Shown in pieces: positions 40,581-49,050 of a stretch of DNA of 64,000 bases; positions within the stretch are counted from its first letter, which is position 1, and every line of letters begins with the position of its first letter. A program made the translations under genes and the position numbers. The DNA is from Nitrosomonadales bacterium (lineage in GTDB: Bacteria; Pseudomonadota; Gammaproteobacteria; Burkholderiales; Gallionellaceae), in contig JANYJE010000070.1 in assembly GCA_025408405.1 (NCBI GenBank), positions 21,503 through 85,502 of the forward strand. Direction: 5' to 3'. The notes under the pieces were generated by a model. That model was not told where the DNA came from, made no database searches, and saw only the letters and a list, made by a program, of their open reading frames with translations.

Positions 40581-41015
40581 ATGCAAGCTGATGTGAGCAT
40601 TACCACCGTTGCACACGTGATCCAGCTGGCGGTGGCCCCTGTGTTCCTGCTGACCGGTGTGGGAGCAATCCTGGCGGTGATAATCAATCGTCTGGGGCGC
40701 ATCATCGACCGTTTTCGCGTGCTGGAACACACATCGCCCAGTGCGGAAGAAGTGGGTGCGCATCATGCTGAAATGGCCGCGCTGGCCCATCGTGAGAGGG
40801 TGATCTACTGGTCAATCAGCCTGTGTACTGTGTGTGCACTGCTGATCTGCGTGGTGATTGCAACGCTGTTTGTGGGGGCGATGATGGGCGTGGAATTGTC
40901 GGGTGCCATCGCGCTGCTGTTTATTCTCGCCATGCTTGCCTTGATTGCAGGGCTGCTGAGCTTTCTGCGTGAAATCTACATCGCAACCGGCAGCATACAC
41001 CGGACTGCAAAATAG
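40581..41015 (+). CDS. DUF2721 membrane protein
   Basis: 144 residues from the ATG at 40581 (GGAGG 7 bases upstream). Membrane segments at about 14-38 (VIQLAVAPVFLLTGVGAILAVI), 77-100 and 105-128, with the cytoplasmic RLGRIIDRFR after the first, which is the DUF2721 signature. Function unknown. The 208-base gap after thrC contains no gene or clear hairpin. Confidence 0.85.
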   Translation: MQADVSITTVAHVIQLAVAPVFLLTGVGAILAVIINRLGRIIDRFRVLEHTSPSAEEVGAHHAEMAALAHRERVIYWSISLCTVCALLICVVIATLFVGAMMGVELSGAIALLFILAMLALIAGLLSFLREIYIATGSIHRTAK

Positions 41016-41071
41016 CGGCTGGTGCATGGCGCCACGTGCGCGCCAATCTTTGACTATCCCGCTTCCCCGAC

Positions 41072-41674
41072 ATGACCAGCATGGATCCCCTTTCCCCTCA
41101 GGCCGAACCGGCGCCTGCCGACAAGATAAGCAGAAAACGTGTATGGCTGCGGCGCGCGCTGGAGCTGTTGCTGGTGATCGCTGTATTCATGGGGGTGCGT
41201 GCCTGGCAGCAGCGCGATATCGTGAGTGGCAAGGCTCCCGCCTTGCACGGCGAGCTGCTCGACCAGCGGCCATTTGTGATGCCTGCCAAGCCGGGGAAAC
41301 CCGTGCTGGTACAGTTCTGGGCTACATGGTGCGCGATTTGCCGCACCGAGCAAGGCACGATTGAAAAATTGGCCGGCGAAAATCTGGCCGGGCAAAAATT
41401 GGCTGGCGAGAACCAAGTCGACGCCCGCTTCGGGGTGGTGACGGTGGCGATGCAAAGCGGCACGCACGAGTCGCTTTGCAGATTCATGGCGGAGCAGAAA
41501 TTGAGCTTTCCCGTTTTGAATGACCCCGAGGGGCTGGTTGCAGCGACGTGGGGCGTGCACGCCGTTCCGGCCAGTTTCATCATCGATAGCAGTGGCCAGG
41601 TGCGCTTTGTCGAGATCGGTTATACGACCGAAATTGGGTTGCGCCTGCGCCTGTGGCTGGCGCAGTATTTATAA
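41072..41674 (+). CDS. Membrane-anchored TlpA/DsbE-like thioredoxin protein
   Basis: 200 residues. A membrane anchor lies at about 30-46 (ALELLLVIAVFMGVRAW) after a short cytoplasmic start, and the rest should face the periplasm. The redox site is WCAIC in VLVQFWATWCAICRTE, and the cis-Pro region is HAVPASFIIDSSGQVRF. An insertion of repetitive LAGENLAGQKLAGEN lies between the active site and the next strand. Likely a periplasmic thiol reductase, for example for cytochrome c maturation or metal-protein assembly. No partner gene is adjacent. Confidence 0.88.
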   Translation: MTSMDPLSPQAEPAPADKISRKRVWLRRALELLLVIAVFMGVRAWQQRDIVSGKAPALHGELLDQRPFVMPAKPGKPVLVQFWATWCAICRTEQGTIEKLAGENLAGQKLAGENQVDARFGVVTVAMQSGTHESLCRFMAEQKLSFPVLNDPEGLVAATWGVHAVPASFIIDSSGQVRFVEIGYTTEIGLRLRLWLAQYL

Positions 41675-41707
41675 TCGAACAATGTAAAATCAGACGGGGT
41701 ACATTAA

Positions 41708-42073
41708 ATGAAAGAACGAAAAATCATCCCCATCCTCCCGGCTGCGGAAGCGAGCGCAAACGATTCCTCATGCAGCGCTGCCGAGGCCTACGCGCTGATG
41801 GTGCTGGGGGATTCGATGCTGCCCGAGTTCGAGGATGGTGACGTTATAGTCGTCGAGCCGGAAGGTCTTGCACGCGACGGCTCCTTCGTGATCGCATTTC
41901 ATAACGAAGAGCACATCTTGCGCCAGTTGCGTATCCAGTATGGCCGTTACTCGCTGGTGGCGCTCAACGAACAATATCCAAGTATGGATGTGCCCGGTAT
42001 CGAGGTGGTTAAGGGAGTGGTGATACAGAAGTCCAAGCCGGGCAAGCGCAAACATTCAAAATCCTACATCTGA
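41708..42073 (+). CDS. S24/LexA-like peptidase-fold protein without the catalytic Lys
   Basis: 121 residues consisting only of the S24 C-terminal fold, with no DNA-binding domain. The nucleophile Ser is present (VLGDSML, S36), as is the glycine-rich GDVIVVEP, but the position of the catalytic Lys (usually in a VKRL-type strand) reads HILRQL, with Arg at 72. Proteolysis is therefore doubtful. The protein could bind or sense through this fold. The C-terminus is basic (KSKPGKRKHSKS). It follows the thioredoxin-like gene by 33 bases. Called by fold, with function unknown. Confidence 0.7.
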   Translation: MKERKIIPILPAAEASANDSSCSAAEAYALMVLGDSMLPEFEDGDVIVVEPEGLARDGSFVIAFHNEEHILRQLRIQYGRYSLVALNEQYPSMDVPGIEVVKGVVIQKSKPGKRKHSKSYI

Positions 42074-42082
42074 CAGAACCAA

Positions 42083-42149
42083 GCCACCGAGCACACAGAG
42101 AAAAACGCGGTCACAATGACGCAGCTTCGCTCTCTGTGTACTCTGTGGC
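42083..42149. repeat. Long imperfect hairpin of ACACAGAG type
   Basis: GCCACCGAGCACACAGAGA (42083-42101) and TCTCTGTGTACTCTGTGGC (42131-42149) are complementary at 17 of 19 positions, with a 29-base loop. Sequences of this CACAGAG type recur between genes in many environmental bacteria. Likely an extragenic repeat, or a terminator for the S24-like gene 10 bases upstream. Confidence 0.7.
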
Positions 42150-42160
42150 AAGGTATTTGA

Positions 42161-42326
42161 GCTTGTGGCTCCGACGTCACGTTGTGCTTCGCACAACATG
42201 AGTCTTCACCGCAAGGTGAAATAATTGTTCAGCCGAAATTAGGGCCTTGTGGCTACGGCATCACATCACGCTACGCGAGATATGAGCCTACACCGTAAAG
42301 TGAAGGAATTCTTCAGCCGAAGAATT
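42161..42326. repeat. Two imperfect 80-base direct repeats reaching into the dnaJ 3' end
   Basis: The segment 42161-42240 (CTTGTGGCT...CTTCACCGCAAGGTGAA...TTCAGCCGAA) recurs at about 42245-42326 with roughly two thirds identity in the same order. The second copy covers the last codons of dnaJ, so the upstream copy could be a decayed duplicate of the dnaJ terminator region. Confidence 0.55.
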
Positions 42327-42336
42327 CCTTCACTTT
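42297..42336. terminator. 18-base-pair perfect hairpin at the dnaJ stop codon
   Basis: AAAGTGAAGGAATTCTTC (42297-42314) pairs without mismatch with GAAGAATTCCTTCACTTT (42319-42336) around the loop AGCC. On the dnaJ strand the stop codon sits at the loop edge and the last six codons form the ascending arm. A run of T is not obvious on the leftward transcript, so it may stabilise the mRNA end as much as terminate it. Confidence 0.75.
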
Positions 42337-43428
42337 ATCCATCCAGGATTTGGCACGGGGGCTGTGGCGGGCGCTGTCCTGTTCGCTGATGCTTTCGAAT
42401 TCGCGCAACAGTTCTTTTTGGCGCTCGGTCAGCTTCACCGGCGTTTCCACCACGACGTGGCAGTTCAGGTCGCCATGCGTGTTGTTGCGCATGCCCTTAA
42501 TGCCTTTGCCGCGCAGGCGGAATATCTTGCCCGACTGGGTTTCGGCTGGAATCTTGATGCGTGCAGTGCCGTCCAGTGTGGGGATCTCGATCTCGCCGCC
42601 CAGTGCTGCGGTGGCAAAGCTGATCGGCATTTCGCAATGCAGATCGTCCCCGTCGCGCTGGAACACGCTGTGCGGTTTGATGTGGATTTCCACATACAGG
42701 TCGCCGGCCGGTGCGCCGTGAGTACCGGCCTCGCCATGTCCGCTGTGGCGCAGGCGCATACCGCTGTTGATGCCGACAGGGATTTTGATCTCCAGTGTCT
42801 TGTGCTGCTTGACGCGTCCCGCGCCCTGGCATGAGCCACAAGGCGAGCCTATGGTCTTGCCGCTGCCGTGGCAACGCGGGCAGGTCTGCTGGATGGAGAA
42901 GAAGCCCTGCTGCATGCGCACCTGACCATGGCCCGCACAGGTCTGGCAGGTGGTCGGAGCGGTGCCGGGTTTTGCACCCGAGCCGTGGCAGGTGTCGCAC
43001 TCCACCATGGTGGGGATGCGCACCTGCTTGGTCGCCCCGCGTGCAGCCTCTTCCAGCGTGATCTCCATGTTGTAACGCAGATCCGAGCCACGGTGGTTGG
43101 TGGTGCGTCCACCGCGCCCTGCGCCGCCGAAGATGTCGCCGAAGATGTCGCCGAAATCAAATCCGCCCGCTCCGCCGCCGAAGCCGCCTCCGCCCATGCT
43201 GCCATCGCTGGCGGCGTGACCGTACTGGTCGTAGGCGGCACGTTTCTGCGCATCGGACAGTGTTTCGTAAGCTTCCTTGGCTTCCTTGAATTGTTCTTCC
43301 GCCTTGGGATTGTCCGGATTGCGGTCAGGGTGGTGCTTCATCGCCAGTTTGCGATAAGCCTTCTTGATCTCGTCGTCATTGGCGTCCTTGTTGACGCCCA
43401 GTACATCGTAGTAGTCGCGTTTGCTCAT
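42313..43428 (-). CDS. dnaJ: Chaperone DnaJ
   Basis: 371 residues from the ATG at 43428 ([11 protein letters not shown]). J domain with HPD ([11 protein letters not shown]), a Gly/Phe-rich linker (about 75-110), four CxxCxGxG zinc motifs ([32 protein letters not shown]; about 145-205) and the C-terminal substrate-binding domains. It stimulates DnaK ATPase and hands over unfolded protein. Normally right after dnaK, but here separated by an inserted S23-type gene. The longer frame to 43509 runs into the repeat and is not used. Confidence 0.97.
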   Translation of the reverse strand: MSKRDYYDVLGVNKDANDDEIKKAYRKLAMKHHPDRNPDNPKAEEQFKEAKEAYETLSDAQKRAAYDQYGHAASDGSMGGGGFGGGAGGFDFGDIFGDIFGGAGRGGRTTNHRGSDLRYNMEITLEEAARGATKQVRIPTMVECDTCHGSGAKPGTAPTTCQTCAGHGQVRMQQGFFSIQQTCPRCHGSGKTIGSPCGSCQGAGRVKQHKTLEIKIPVGINSGMRLRHSGHGEAGTHGAPAGDLYVEIHIKPHSVFQRDGDDLHCEMPISFATAALGGEIEIPTLDGTARIKIPAETQSGKIFRLRGKGIKGMRNNTHGDLNCHVVVETPVKLTERQKELLREFESISEQDSARHSPRAKSWMDKVKEFFG

Positions 43429-43432
43429 GGCC

Positions 43433-43465
43433 GTGAAACGTGAAATATGAAACGTGAAAGGTGAC
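43433..43465. repeat. GTGAAA repeat arm, left of the S23 gene
   Basis: Four GTGAAA-type units (GTGAAACGTGAAATATGAAA, then CGTGAAAGGTGA) directly upstream of the dnaJ start. They are inverted relative to the TTTCAC units at 43891-43921, so the pair frames the S23-type gene like terminal inverted repeats. Confidence 0.75.
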
Positions 43466-43543
43466 AACTTGCCGAGTGGAGGCTGGTTGCGGTGAAGGCC
43501 GGTGCGCATGGCGCCTTATGCCGGAATCCAGAGTATTGCTGCT

Positions 43544-43900
43544 TCATGCTTTGTCCTTGAGCGATTTCATCAGTGCTAACGTAAGCGCCGAAACCTCGTC
43601 CAGCCTTGACTGGATTGATGCAATTTCGGTGCAGTATTTAAGCCGGAAGGCTGGATCAAGTTGTGTATCCAGTTCAGCAAGTGAACCGGTTGCCACACCA
43701 AGGAAATAGAGCAGTTCTTTTGTGCCGCTACGCGCCGACCCTTCCGCGATATTGGATGGGACTGAAACGGCTGCCCGGCGCATTTGTGGCGATAATCCAA
43801 ACTGCTCTTCCCTGGGAAAGTTTGACGTGAGCCGGTAGATATCTTCTACCAGCAGCATGGCACTCTGCCATGCTCGCAAATCCTTATGCCCACGTTTCAC
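43544..43900 (-). CDS. S23-type four-helix-bundle protein inserted between dnaK and dnaJ
   Basis: 118 residues of the four-helix-bundle family first known from 23S rRNA intervening sequences and related to diversity-generating retroelement Avd proteins. Typical features: HKDLRAWQSAMLLVEDIYRLT, FPREEQFGLSPQMRRAAVSVPSNIAEGSAR, ELLYFLGVATGSLAELDTQ. The GTG start at 43900 lies inside the right repeat arm. Function unknown; members bind nucleic acid in some systems. The gene interrupts the dnaK-dnaJ unit in the same orientation and is framed by inverted GTGAAA repeats, which also occur without a gene upstream of hom. No reverse transcriptase or rRNA is nearby. Confidence 0.88.
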   Translation of the reverse strand: MKRGHKDLRAWQSAMLLVEDIYRLTSNFPREEQFGLSPQMRRAAVSVPSNIAEGSARSGTKELLYFLGVATGSLAELDTQLDPAFRLKYCTEIASIQSRLDEVSALTLALMKSLKDKA

Positions 43901-43921
43901 CTTTCACTTTTCACGCTTCAC
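43891..43921. repeat. TTTCAC repeat arm, right of the S23 gene
   Basis: CACGTTTCACCTTTCACTTT followed by TCACGCTTCAC, the inverse of the left arm. It overlaps both the GTG start of the S23-type gene and the stop codon of dnaK (43918-43920), so insertion, if that is what happened, replaced the last bases of the dnaK stop region. Confidence 0.75.
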
Positions 43922-45846
43922 TTCTTGTCGTTTTTCACTTCGGTGAATTCCGCATCCACCACGTCGCCTTCATCCTTCTTGGCATCAGCGTGTGGTGCAC
44001 CTTCTCCGGCACCAGGCTGTGCTGCCTGTTCGGCAGCGTACATTTTTTCAGCCAGCTTGTGCGCGGCTTCGGACAGGGCGGCGGCCTTGGCTTCGATGGC
44101 TTCCTTGTCGTCGGCTTTTACCACGGCCTCTGCGTCTTTCAATGCGGATTCGAGTGTTGCTTTTTCCTCTGCGCTCAGCTTGTCGCCGTGTTCCTTCAGC
44201 GATTTATGTGTGGAGTGGATCAACCCATCCAGCTGGTTGCGAGCGGTGACCAGTTCCACGGCCTTGCGGTCGTCGTCGGCATGGGCTTCCGCATCCTGCA
44301 CCATTTTCTGGATCTCGGCTTCAGACAGGCCGGAGCTGGCCTGAATCTTGATCTTGTTTTCCTTGCCGGTGGCCTTGTCCTTGGCGGACACGTGCAGGAT
44401 GCCGTTGGCGTCGATGTCGAAGGTCACTTCGATCTGCGGCATGCCGCGTGGTGCCGGCGGAATGTCTGACAGGTTGAACTGGCCCAGGCTCTTGTTGCCG
44501 GATGCAATCTCGCGCTCGCCCTGCAGCACGTGGATGGTCACCGCGTTCTGGTTGTCTTCTGCGGTCGAGAACACCTGCGATGCCTTGGTGGGAATCGTGG
44601 TGTTTTTCTTGATCAGCTTGGTCATCACGCTGCCCATGGTTTCGATACCCAGAGAAAGCGGAGTGACGTCCAGCAGCAGCACGTCCTTGACTTCGCCTTG
44701 CAGCACGCCGCCCTGAATCGAGGCGCCCACGGCCACGGCTTCGTCCGGGTTCACGTCCTTGCGTGCTTCCTTGCCGAAGAACGCTTTTACCTTTTCCTGC
44801 ACCAGCGGCATGCGCGTTTGGCCGCCGACCAGAATCACGTCGGCGATGTCGGCATTGGAGACGCCCGCATCTTTCATCGCGATCTTGCATGGCTCGATGG
44901 TGCGTGCAACCAGGTCTTCCACCAGACTTTCCAGTTTGGCACGGGTGATCTTCACCGCCAGGTGTTTAGGGCCTGTCGCATCGGCGGTGATGTAAGGCAG
45001 GTTCACTTCGGTCTGCTGTGCGGAAGACAGCTCGATCTTGGCTTTCTCGGCTGCGTCCTTCAGGCGTTGCAGTGCCAGCATGTCCTTCTTCAGGTCGATG
45101 CCGCTTTCCTTCATGAACTCTTCCACCAGGAATTCGATGACGCGCATGTCGAAGTCTTCGCCGCCGAGGAAGGTGTCGCCGTTGGTGGACATCACTTCAA
45201 ACTGGTGCTCGCCGTCGATCTCGGAGATGTCGATAATGGAAATATCGAAGGTGCCGCCACCCAGGTCGTACACCGCAATCTTGCGGTCGCCTTCCTGCTT
45301 GTCCAGGCCGAAAGCCAGTGCGGCTGCGGTGGGCTCGTTGATGATGCGCTTCACGTCCAGGCCGGCGATGCGCCCGGCATCCTTGGTGGCCTGGCGCTGG
45401 CTGTCGTTGAAGTAGGCAGGCACGGTGATCACGGCCTCGGTGACTGGCTCGCCCAGGTAGTCTTCGGCGGTCTTCTTCATCTTCATCAGCACCTGGGCTG
45501 AAATTTCCGGAGCGGAGATCTCCTTGTCGCGCACCTTGATCCAGGCGTCGCCGTTCTTGGCCTTGACGATGGTGTAAGGCACCATGGCGATGTCTTTTTG
45601 CACCATGGGCTCTTCAAAGCGGCGGCCGATCAGGCGCTTTACCCCGTACAGGGTGTTCTTCGGATTGGTGACGGCCTGGCGCTTGGCGGGTGCGCCAACC
45701 AGCACTTCGCCGTCTTCCATATAGGCGATGATGGAAGGCGTAGTGCGGGTGCCTTCGGCGTTCTCAATCACCTTGGGTTTGCCGTTTTCCATAACGGACA
45801 CGCAAGAGTTGGTGGTGCCCAGGTCGATACCGATAATCTTTCCCAT
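43918..45846 (-). CDS. dnaK: Chaperone DnaK (Hsp70)
   Basis: 642 residues, full length. Signatures: [34 protein letters not shown], the ATPase stretch [16 protein letters not shown], and [13 protein letters not shown]; the C-terminal lid is followed by an acidic-Lys tail ([11 protein letters not shown]). Central folding chaperone with GrpE and DnaJ. Ribosome site GGAAG before the ATG. It shares the sigma32-type transcript with grpE. Confidence 0.98.
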   Translation of the reverse strand: MGKIIGIDLGTTNSCVSVMENGKPKVIENAEGTRTTPSIIAYMEDGEVLVGAPAKRQAVTNPKNTLYGVKRLIGRRFEEPMVQKDIAMVPYTIVKAKNGDAWIKVRDKEISAPEISAQVLMKMKKTAEDYLGEPVTEAVITVPAYFNDSQRQATKDAGRIAGLDVKRIINEPTAAALAFGLDKQEGDRKIAVYDLGGGTFDISIIDISEIDGEHQFEVMSTNGDTFLGGEDFDMRVIEFLVEEFMKESGIDLKKDMLALQRLKDAAEKAKIELSSAQQTEVNLPYITADATGPKHLAVKITRAKLESLVEDLVARTIEPCKIAMKDAGVSNADIADVILVGGQTRMPLVQEKVKAFFGKEARKDVNPDEAVAVGASIQGGVLQGEVKDVLLLDVTPLSLGIETMGSVMTKLIKKNTTIPTKASQVFSTAEDNQNAVTIHVLQGEREIASGNKSLGQFNLSDIPPAPRGMPQIEVTFDIDANGILHVSAKDKATGKENKIKIQASSGLSEAEIQKMVQDAEAHADDDRKAVELVTARNQLDGLIHSTHKSLKEHGDKLSAEEKATLESALKDAEAVVKADDKEAIEAKAAALSEAAHKLAEKMYAAEQAAQPGAGEGAPHADAKKDEGDVVDAEFTEVKNDKK

Positions 45847-45930
45847 GATGCTTCCTTTCAGTAAGTGTTCAATGTGGTTTGAATCTGCTGCAGCCTATCT
45901 GTGGGCGGCAAGTTCTTATTTCAAGTGTAG

Positions 45931-46461
45931 TTATTCTTTCGCCTTGGCAACCATCACCAGGGCAGGGCGCAGCACGCGGTCGCTCAGGGTGTAGCCCTTC
46001 TGCATCACGCTCACCACGGTGTTGGCTTCCTGCTCGGAATCCAGCATGCCGATGGCCTGGTGTTTGTGGGCGTCGAATTTTTCGCCGACCGGGTTGATTT
46101 CCTTGATGTTGAATTTTTCGAACACGCTGGAGAGCTGCTTGAGTGTCAGCTCCATCCCGCTCTTGAAGCTTTCCACGCTGGCGGTCTGCACCGCAAGCCC
46201 TGCCTGCAGGCTGTCCATCACCGCCAGCATTTCATTGGAGAAGCGCTCCACGGCAAACTTCTGCGCCTTGCTCACGTCCTCCTGGGCGCGGCGGCGGATG
46301 TTTTCGCCTTCCGCCTTGGCGCGCAGCCAGGCATCGTGGTGCTCCTGCGCGTTCAGCTCGGCAGTTTTTAGCATCTCTTCCAGGCTGGGCATTATCTCGG
46401 GAGCCTGGTGCTCCGGACTGGTGTTTTCAGGGGGCTGCGGGGTGGTTTCAGTGTGTGTCAT
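45931..46461 (-). CDS. grpE: Nucleotide exchange factor GrpE
   Basis: 176 residues. The N-terminal Pro/Glu-rich region is followed by a long helix ([42 protein letters not shown]) and the C-terminal beta domain with [15 protein letters not shown] and [25 protein letters not shown], the GrpE signature. It releases ADP from DnaK. First gene of the grpE-dnaK-dnaJ unit, 84 bases before dnaK, with a clear heat-shock promoter upstream. Confidence 0.97.
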   Translation of the reverse strand: MTHTETTPQPPENTSPEHQAPEIMPSLEEMLKTAELNAQEHHDAWLRAKAEGENIRRRAQEDVSKAQKFAVERFSNEMLAVMDSLQAGLAVQTASVESFKSGMELTLKQLSSVFEKFNIKEINPVGEKFDAHKHQAIGMLDSEQEANTVVSVMQKGYTLSDRVLRPALVMVAKAKE

Positions 46462-46488
46462 GCGCCTTCTCCATAAATCGGTGGGGCA

Positions 46489-46517
46489 TAAATGGGGACG
46501 GTGGCATGGTTTTCAAG
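46489..46517 (-). promoter_or_regulatory. Sigma32 heat-shock promoter for grpE-dnaK-dnaJ
   Basis: Read leftward: CTTGAAA at 46517-46511, a 13-base spacer, then CCCCATTTA at 46497-46489. Both boxes match the sigma32 consensus (CTTGAAA, CCCCATnT) perfectly and the spacing is optimal. Transcription would begin about 20 bases before the grpE start codon. Confidence 0.9.
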
Positions 46518-46594
46518 AGGGGCGTGAAAATTATTTTCAGGCCGGCGCGATACCATCGCACTGGCCGCAGGTGCGGGCGCTGCCACTGGCAATT

Positions 46595-46888
46595 TCAGGC
46601 TGCCATGGGGGTGACTTCCGCTTCGATTTTGCTGCTGATGCTCAGGCGCGCGGTCTTGAGGTCGAAGCTGGCTTGCAGGTTCATCCAGAATTCAGGAGTG
46701 GTGCCGAAAAAGCGTGACAGCCGCAATGCGGTATCGGGAGTGATGCCACGCCGTTCGCGCACAATTTCGTTGATGCGTGGGGCGGGCACATGCAGTTTGA
46801 CGGCCAGCGCATGGGGGCTCATGCCCAGGGGAGTGAGAAATTCTTCGCGCAGGATTTCGCCGGGGTGGATGGCGCGCATTTTGTTCAT
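46595..46888 (-). CDS. higA: HigA-family antitoxin with XRE helix-turn-helix
   Basis: 97 residues. IHPGEILREEFLTPLGMSPHALAVKLHVPAPRINEIVRERRGITPDTALRLSRFFGTTPEFWMNLQ is the HigA/VapI pattern with its helix-turn-helix at about 25-50. It would neutralise the HigB toxin and repress the operon. It begins one base after the toxin stop, so the pair is cotranscribed, toxin first, as usual for higBA. Confidence 0.93.
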   Translation of the reverse strand: MNKMRAIHPGEILREEFLTPLGMSPHALAVKLHVPAPRINEIVRERRGITPDTALRLSRFFGTTPEFWMNLQASFDLKTARLSISSKIEAEVTPMAA

Positions 46889-46889
46889 G

Positions 46890-47180
46890 TCAGTCTCCGT
46901 CTAAATGATAATCAACTATTTCAACCTGTTCCGGTCCGCTTTTAGTCCACACCAAGCACATTCGCCACTGGTCGTTGATGCGGATGCTGTGTTGCCCGGC
47001 GCGGTCGTCTTTCAGTGCTTCGAGGCGGTTTACCGGCGGCACTTTCAAGTCTATCAGCGCTGCCGCGTCATCCAGCATTTGCAGTTTGCGAGTGGCTACG
47101 GTTTCGATATTGGCAAACCTTGCCGCGCGCTTGCCGTTATACAGCGCCTCGGTGTGCTTGCAGCGGAACGATTTAATCAT
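46890..47180 (-). CDS. higB: HigB-family toxin (RelE/ParE superfamily)
   Basis: 96 residues. MIKSFRCKHTEALYNGKR, ARKLQMLDDA-type helix, VPPVNRLEALKDDRAGQHSIRINDQWRMCLVW and VEIVDYH are typical of HigB ribosome-dependent mRNA interferases. The conserved RINDQWR and C-terminal DYH are intact, so the toxin looks functional. First gene of the higBA pair, with a palindromic operator candidate 11 bases upstream. Confidence 0.93.
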   Translation of the reverse strand: MIKSFRCKHTEALYNGKRAARFANIETVATRKLQMLDDAAALIDLKVPPVNRLEALKDDRAGQHSIRINDQWRMCLVWTKSGPEQVEIVDYHLDGD

Positions 47181-47191
47181 TGCAAAATGTA

Positions 47192-47206
47192 TAACGCCCA
47201 GCGTTA
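47192..47206. promoter_or_regulatory. Candidate operator of higBA
   Basis: TAACGC-CCA-GCGTTA (47192-47206), directly followed by a further GCGTTAA unit (47207-47213). On the leftward strand a TTATAC-like -10 overlaps the palindrome. Autoregulation by HigA at such sites is usual. Confidence 0.55.
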
Positions 47207-47300
47207 AGCGTTAAGCATTTTTGGTGTTTCAGTATGCCACCGATGTAGAATGAAGGCGGCGCACACCAGTCGGTATGCGATGTTCCTGGCTCATGTTTTG

Positions 47301-48458
47301 ATGTCTCCCGCCCACAACCAATACTACTGGCGCATCGCCGGGTTTTATTTTTTCTATTTCGCCTACGTGGGGATGTTCTCCCCTTACTGGAGCCTGTATC
47401 TCCAGTCCATTCATTTTGATGCGGTTCAGATCGGCATCCTGATGTCGGTGCAGCCGGTGATGCGCATGCTCGCACCCGCCCTGTGGGGCTGGCTGGCAGA
47501 CCATAGCGGCCAGCGCCAGCTGGTGGTGCAGCTGGCTGCACTCGGCAGTGCCTTGTGTTACCTCGGGGTGTTTTTTGCCACGGAATTTTACCCCCTGCTG
47601 CTGGTGCTGGCGCTGATGGGTTTCTTCTGGAGCGCGTCCATGCCGCTGGTGGAAGCGACCACGCTGACTTTTCTGGGCAAAGATACGGCGCGCTACGGGC
47701 GTTTGCGCTCATGGGGGTCGATCGGATTTATCCTGGCCGTGCTGGGCCTGGGCTATGCCTTTGACTACATCGCCATCGGCTGGATTTTATGGGCGGGGCT
47801 GGCGATCAATTTCGGCATCCTGTTCTTCTCGCGCATGATTCCCGCAACCTCAGTGCTGGCGCACCATACCGACAGCCACTCCATCATGCGCATCGTGCTG
47901 CAGCCGCAGGTGCTGGCACTGTTTGGCGCGTGCTTCCTGATGGCGGTTGCGCATGGCCCTTACTACACCTTCTTCTCGATTTACCTGGTCGAGCATGGCT
48001 ACGCGAAAAGCGCGGTGGGCATGCTGTGGGCGCTGGGGGTGATGTGCGAGATCGGCGTATTTTTTGCCATGCCGTGGCTGATGCGGCGCGCCACCCTGCC
48101 GCAGATATTGATGGTGAGCATGGCGCTGGGGGGGCTGCGTTTCCTGCTCATAGGCTGGCAGGTGGACAACCTGTGGCTGCTGCTGTTGGCGCAGGTGCTG
48201 CATGCCGCCACCTTCGGTGCTTTCCACGCGGCGGCAGTGGCGCTGGTGCATCACTTCTTTCGCGGGCGCCATCAGTCCAAAGGCCAGGCACTGTTCGGCA
48301 GTGTCACCTACGGTGCGGGCGGCATGCTGGGCGGCCTGGCCAGTGGGCCGTTATGGCTGCACTGGGGGGCGAGCGCGATGTACACCTTCAGTGCCGTGGC
48401 CTCGTTGCTGGGGTTGGGCTTAATGTGGTGGAAGGTGCGGCGCGTGGAAACTGGTTAG
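47301..48458 (+). CDS. MFS transporter, HcaT/nucleoside symporter-like
   Basis: 385 residues from the ATG at 47301; in-frame ATGs at 47250 and 47280 are possible but none has a clear ribosome site. Twelve membrane segments beginning at YYWRIAGFYFFYFAYVGMF. The loop after the second helix has WGWLADHSGQR, the MFS motif A variant, and RYGRLRSWGSIGFILAVLGLG is the typical fourth-to-fifth segment of the 3-phenylpropionate/nucleoside permease branch (MFS_1-like). Substrate unknown. It stands alone, divergent from higBA and followed by a hairpin. Confidence 0.9.
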   Translation: MSPAHNQYYWRIAGFYFFYFAYVGMFSPYWSLYLQSIHFDAVQIGILMSVQPVMRMLAPALWGWLADHSGQRQLVVQLAALGSALCYLGVFFATEFYPLLLVLALMGFFWSASMPLVEATTLTFLGKDTARYGRLRSWGSIGFILAVLGLGYAFDYIAIGWILWAGLAINFGILFFSRMIPATSVLAHHTDSHSIMRIVLQPQVLALFGACFLMAVAHGPYYTFFSIYLVEHGYAKSAVGMLWALGVMCEIGVFFAMPWLMRRATLPQILMVSMALGGLRFLLIGWQVDNLWLLLLAQVLHAATFGAFHAAAVALVHHFFRGRHQSKGQALFGSVTYGAGGMLGGLASGPLWLHWGASAMYTFSAVASLLGLGLMWWKVRRVETG

Positions 48459-48460
48459 TT

Positions 48461-48493
48461 GGCTGGGCAGTGGCTATCTATCACTGCCCAGCC
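48461..48493. terminator. Hairpin after the MFS gene
   Basis: GGCTGGGCAGTG and CACTGCCCAGCC pair perfectly over 12 bases around a 9-base loop, starting 2 bases after the stop codon. No T run follows, so it may be a repeat or a rho-assisted terminator. Confidence 0.6.
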
Positions 48494-48589
48494 TGAAGAA
48501 CTGCAGGTGGTGAGGATAGGCAAGGGGAATTTGAGTGCGGTGGGCGGAAAAGATGATGTTCGAACAACTGATGAGCAAGGGAAGAAATA

Positions 48590-48994
48590 ATGAATAAACT
48601 TAATGCGAGGCTGACCCCATTAATTTTATTGGTATTGTCACTTTTTTGTGATCCCCCATGTGTGGCCGGTGGTGAAGGGCCACTACATCAGGATGCTTCA
48701 AACTATTTTGAACAGAACTTAGCGCCGCTTTTGATAAAGGAAAAGCTTTGCGACTCATTTCAAGATTGTACCTATCGGCATCGATTCTATTTTTTTGCCA
48801 TTTCCTTGAATGACACTATTCATTTTGACGTATACGGAATCACTGACGAGAAAATTATCAAGGAAATCCTTTTGTCCATGTTGAATAGTGGATTAAGAAT
48901 TTCAAAAATTGATTTTTGGCAAAGTAAATATGACGAAAAATCTTTTTTTGAAAAGCCAATCTTGGAACTCATCGACCATAGCGGAGGAAAGTAA
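48590..48994 (+). CDS. Small exported protein of unknown function
   Basis: 134 residues, signal peptide at about 1-26 (LTPLILLVLSLFCDPPCVAG). The mature part has two Cys (LCDSFQDC) and an alpha-beta pattern (YFFAISLNDTIHFDVYGITDEKIIKEILLSML) but no recognised family. A good ribosome site (AAGGGA) precedes the ATG. The AT-rich codon use differs from the neighbouring MFS and djlA genes, marking the start of an accessory patch that runs to about 50.35 kb. Confidence 0.6.
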   Translation: MNKLNARLTPLILLVLSLFCDPPCVAGGEGPLHQDASNYFEQNLAPLLIKEKLCDSFQDCTYRHRFYFFAISLNDTIHFDVYGITDEKIIKEILLSMLNSGLRISKIDFWQSKYDEKSFFEKPILELIDHSGGK

Positions 48995-49050
48995 TCATGG
49001 GAAGCCAGCAAGAAAATCTGTTAATGAAATAACCTGCATCCCTTCAGGTC

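Noticed and set aside
43544..43900. Diversity-generating retroelement or 23S rRNA intervening sequence
   Set aside because: The four-helix-bundle protein belongs to that superfamily, but no reverse transcriptase, template/variable repeats or rRNA gene is present in the window.
48461..48493. tRNA or small RNA gene after the MFS gene
   Set aside because: A single 12-base-pair hairpin without cloverleaf arms or CCA end; a terminator or repeat explains it.
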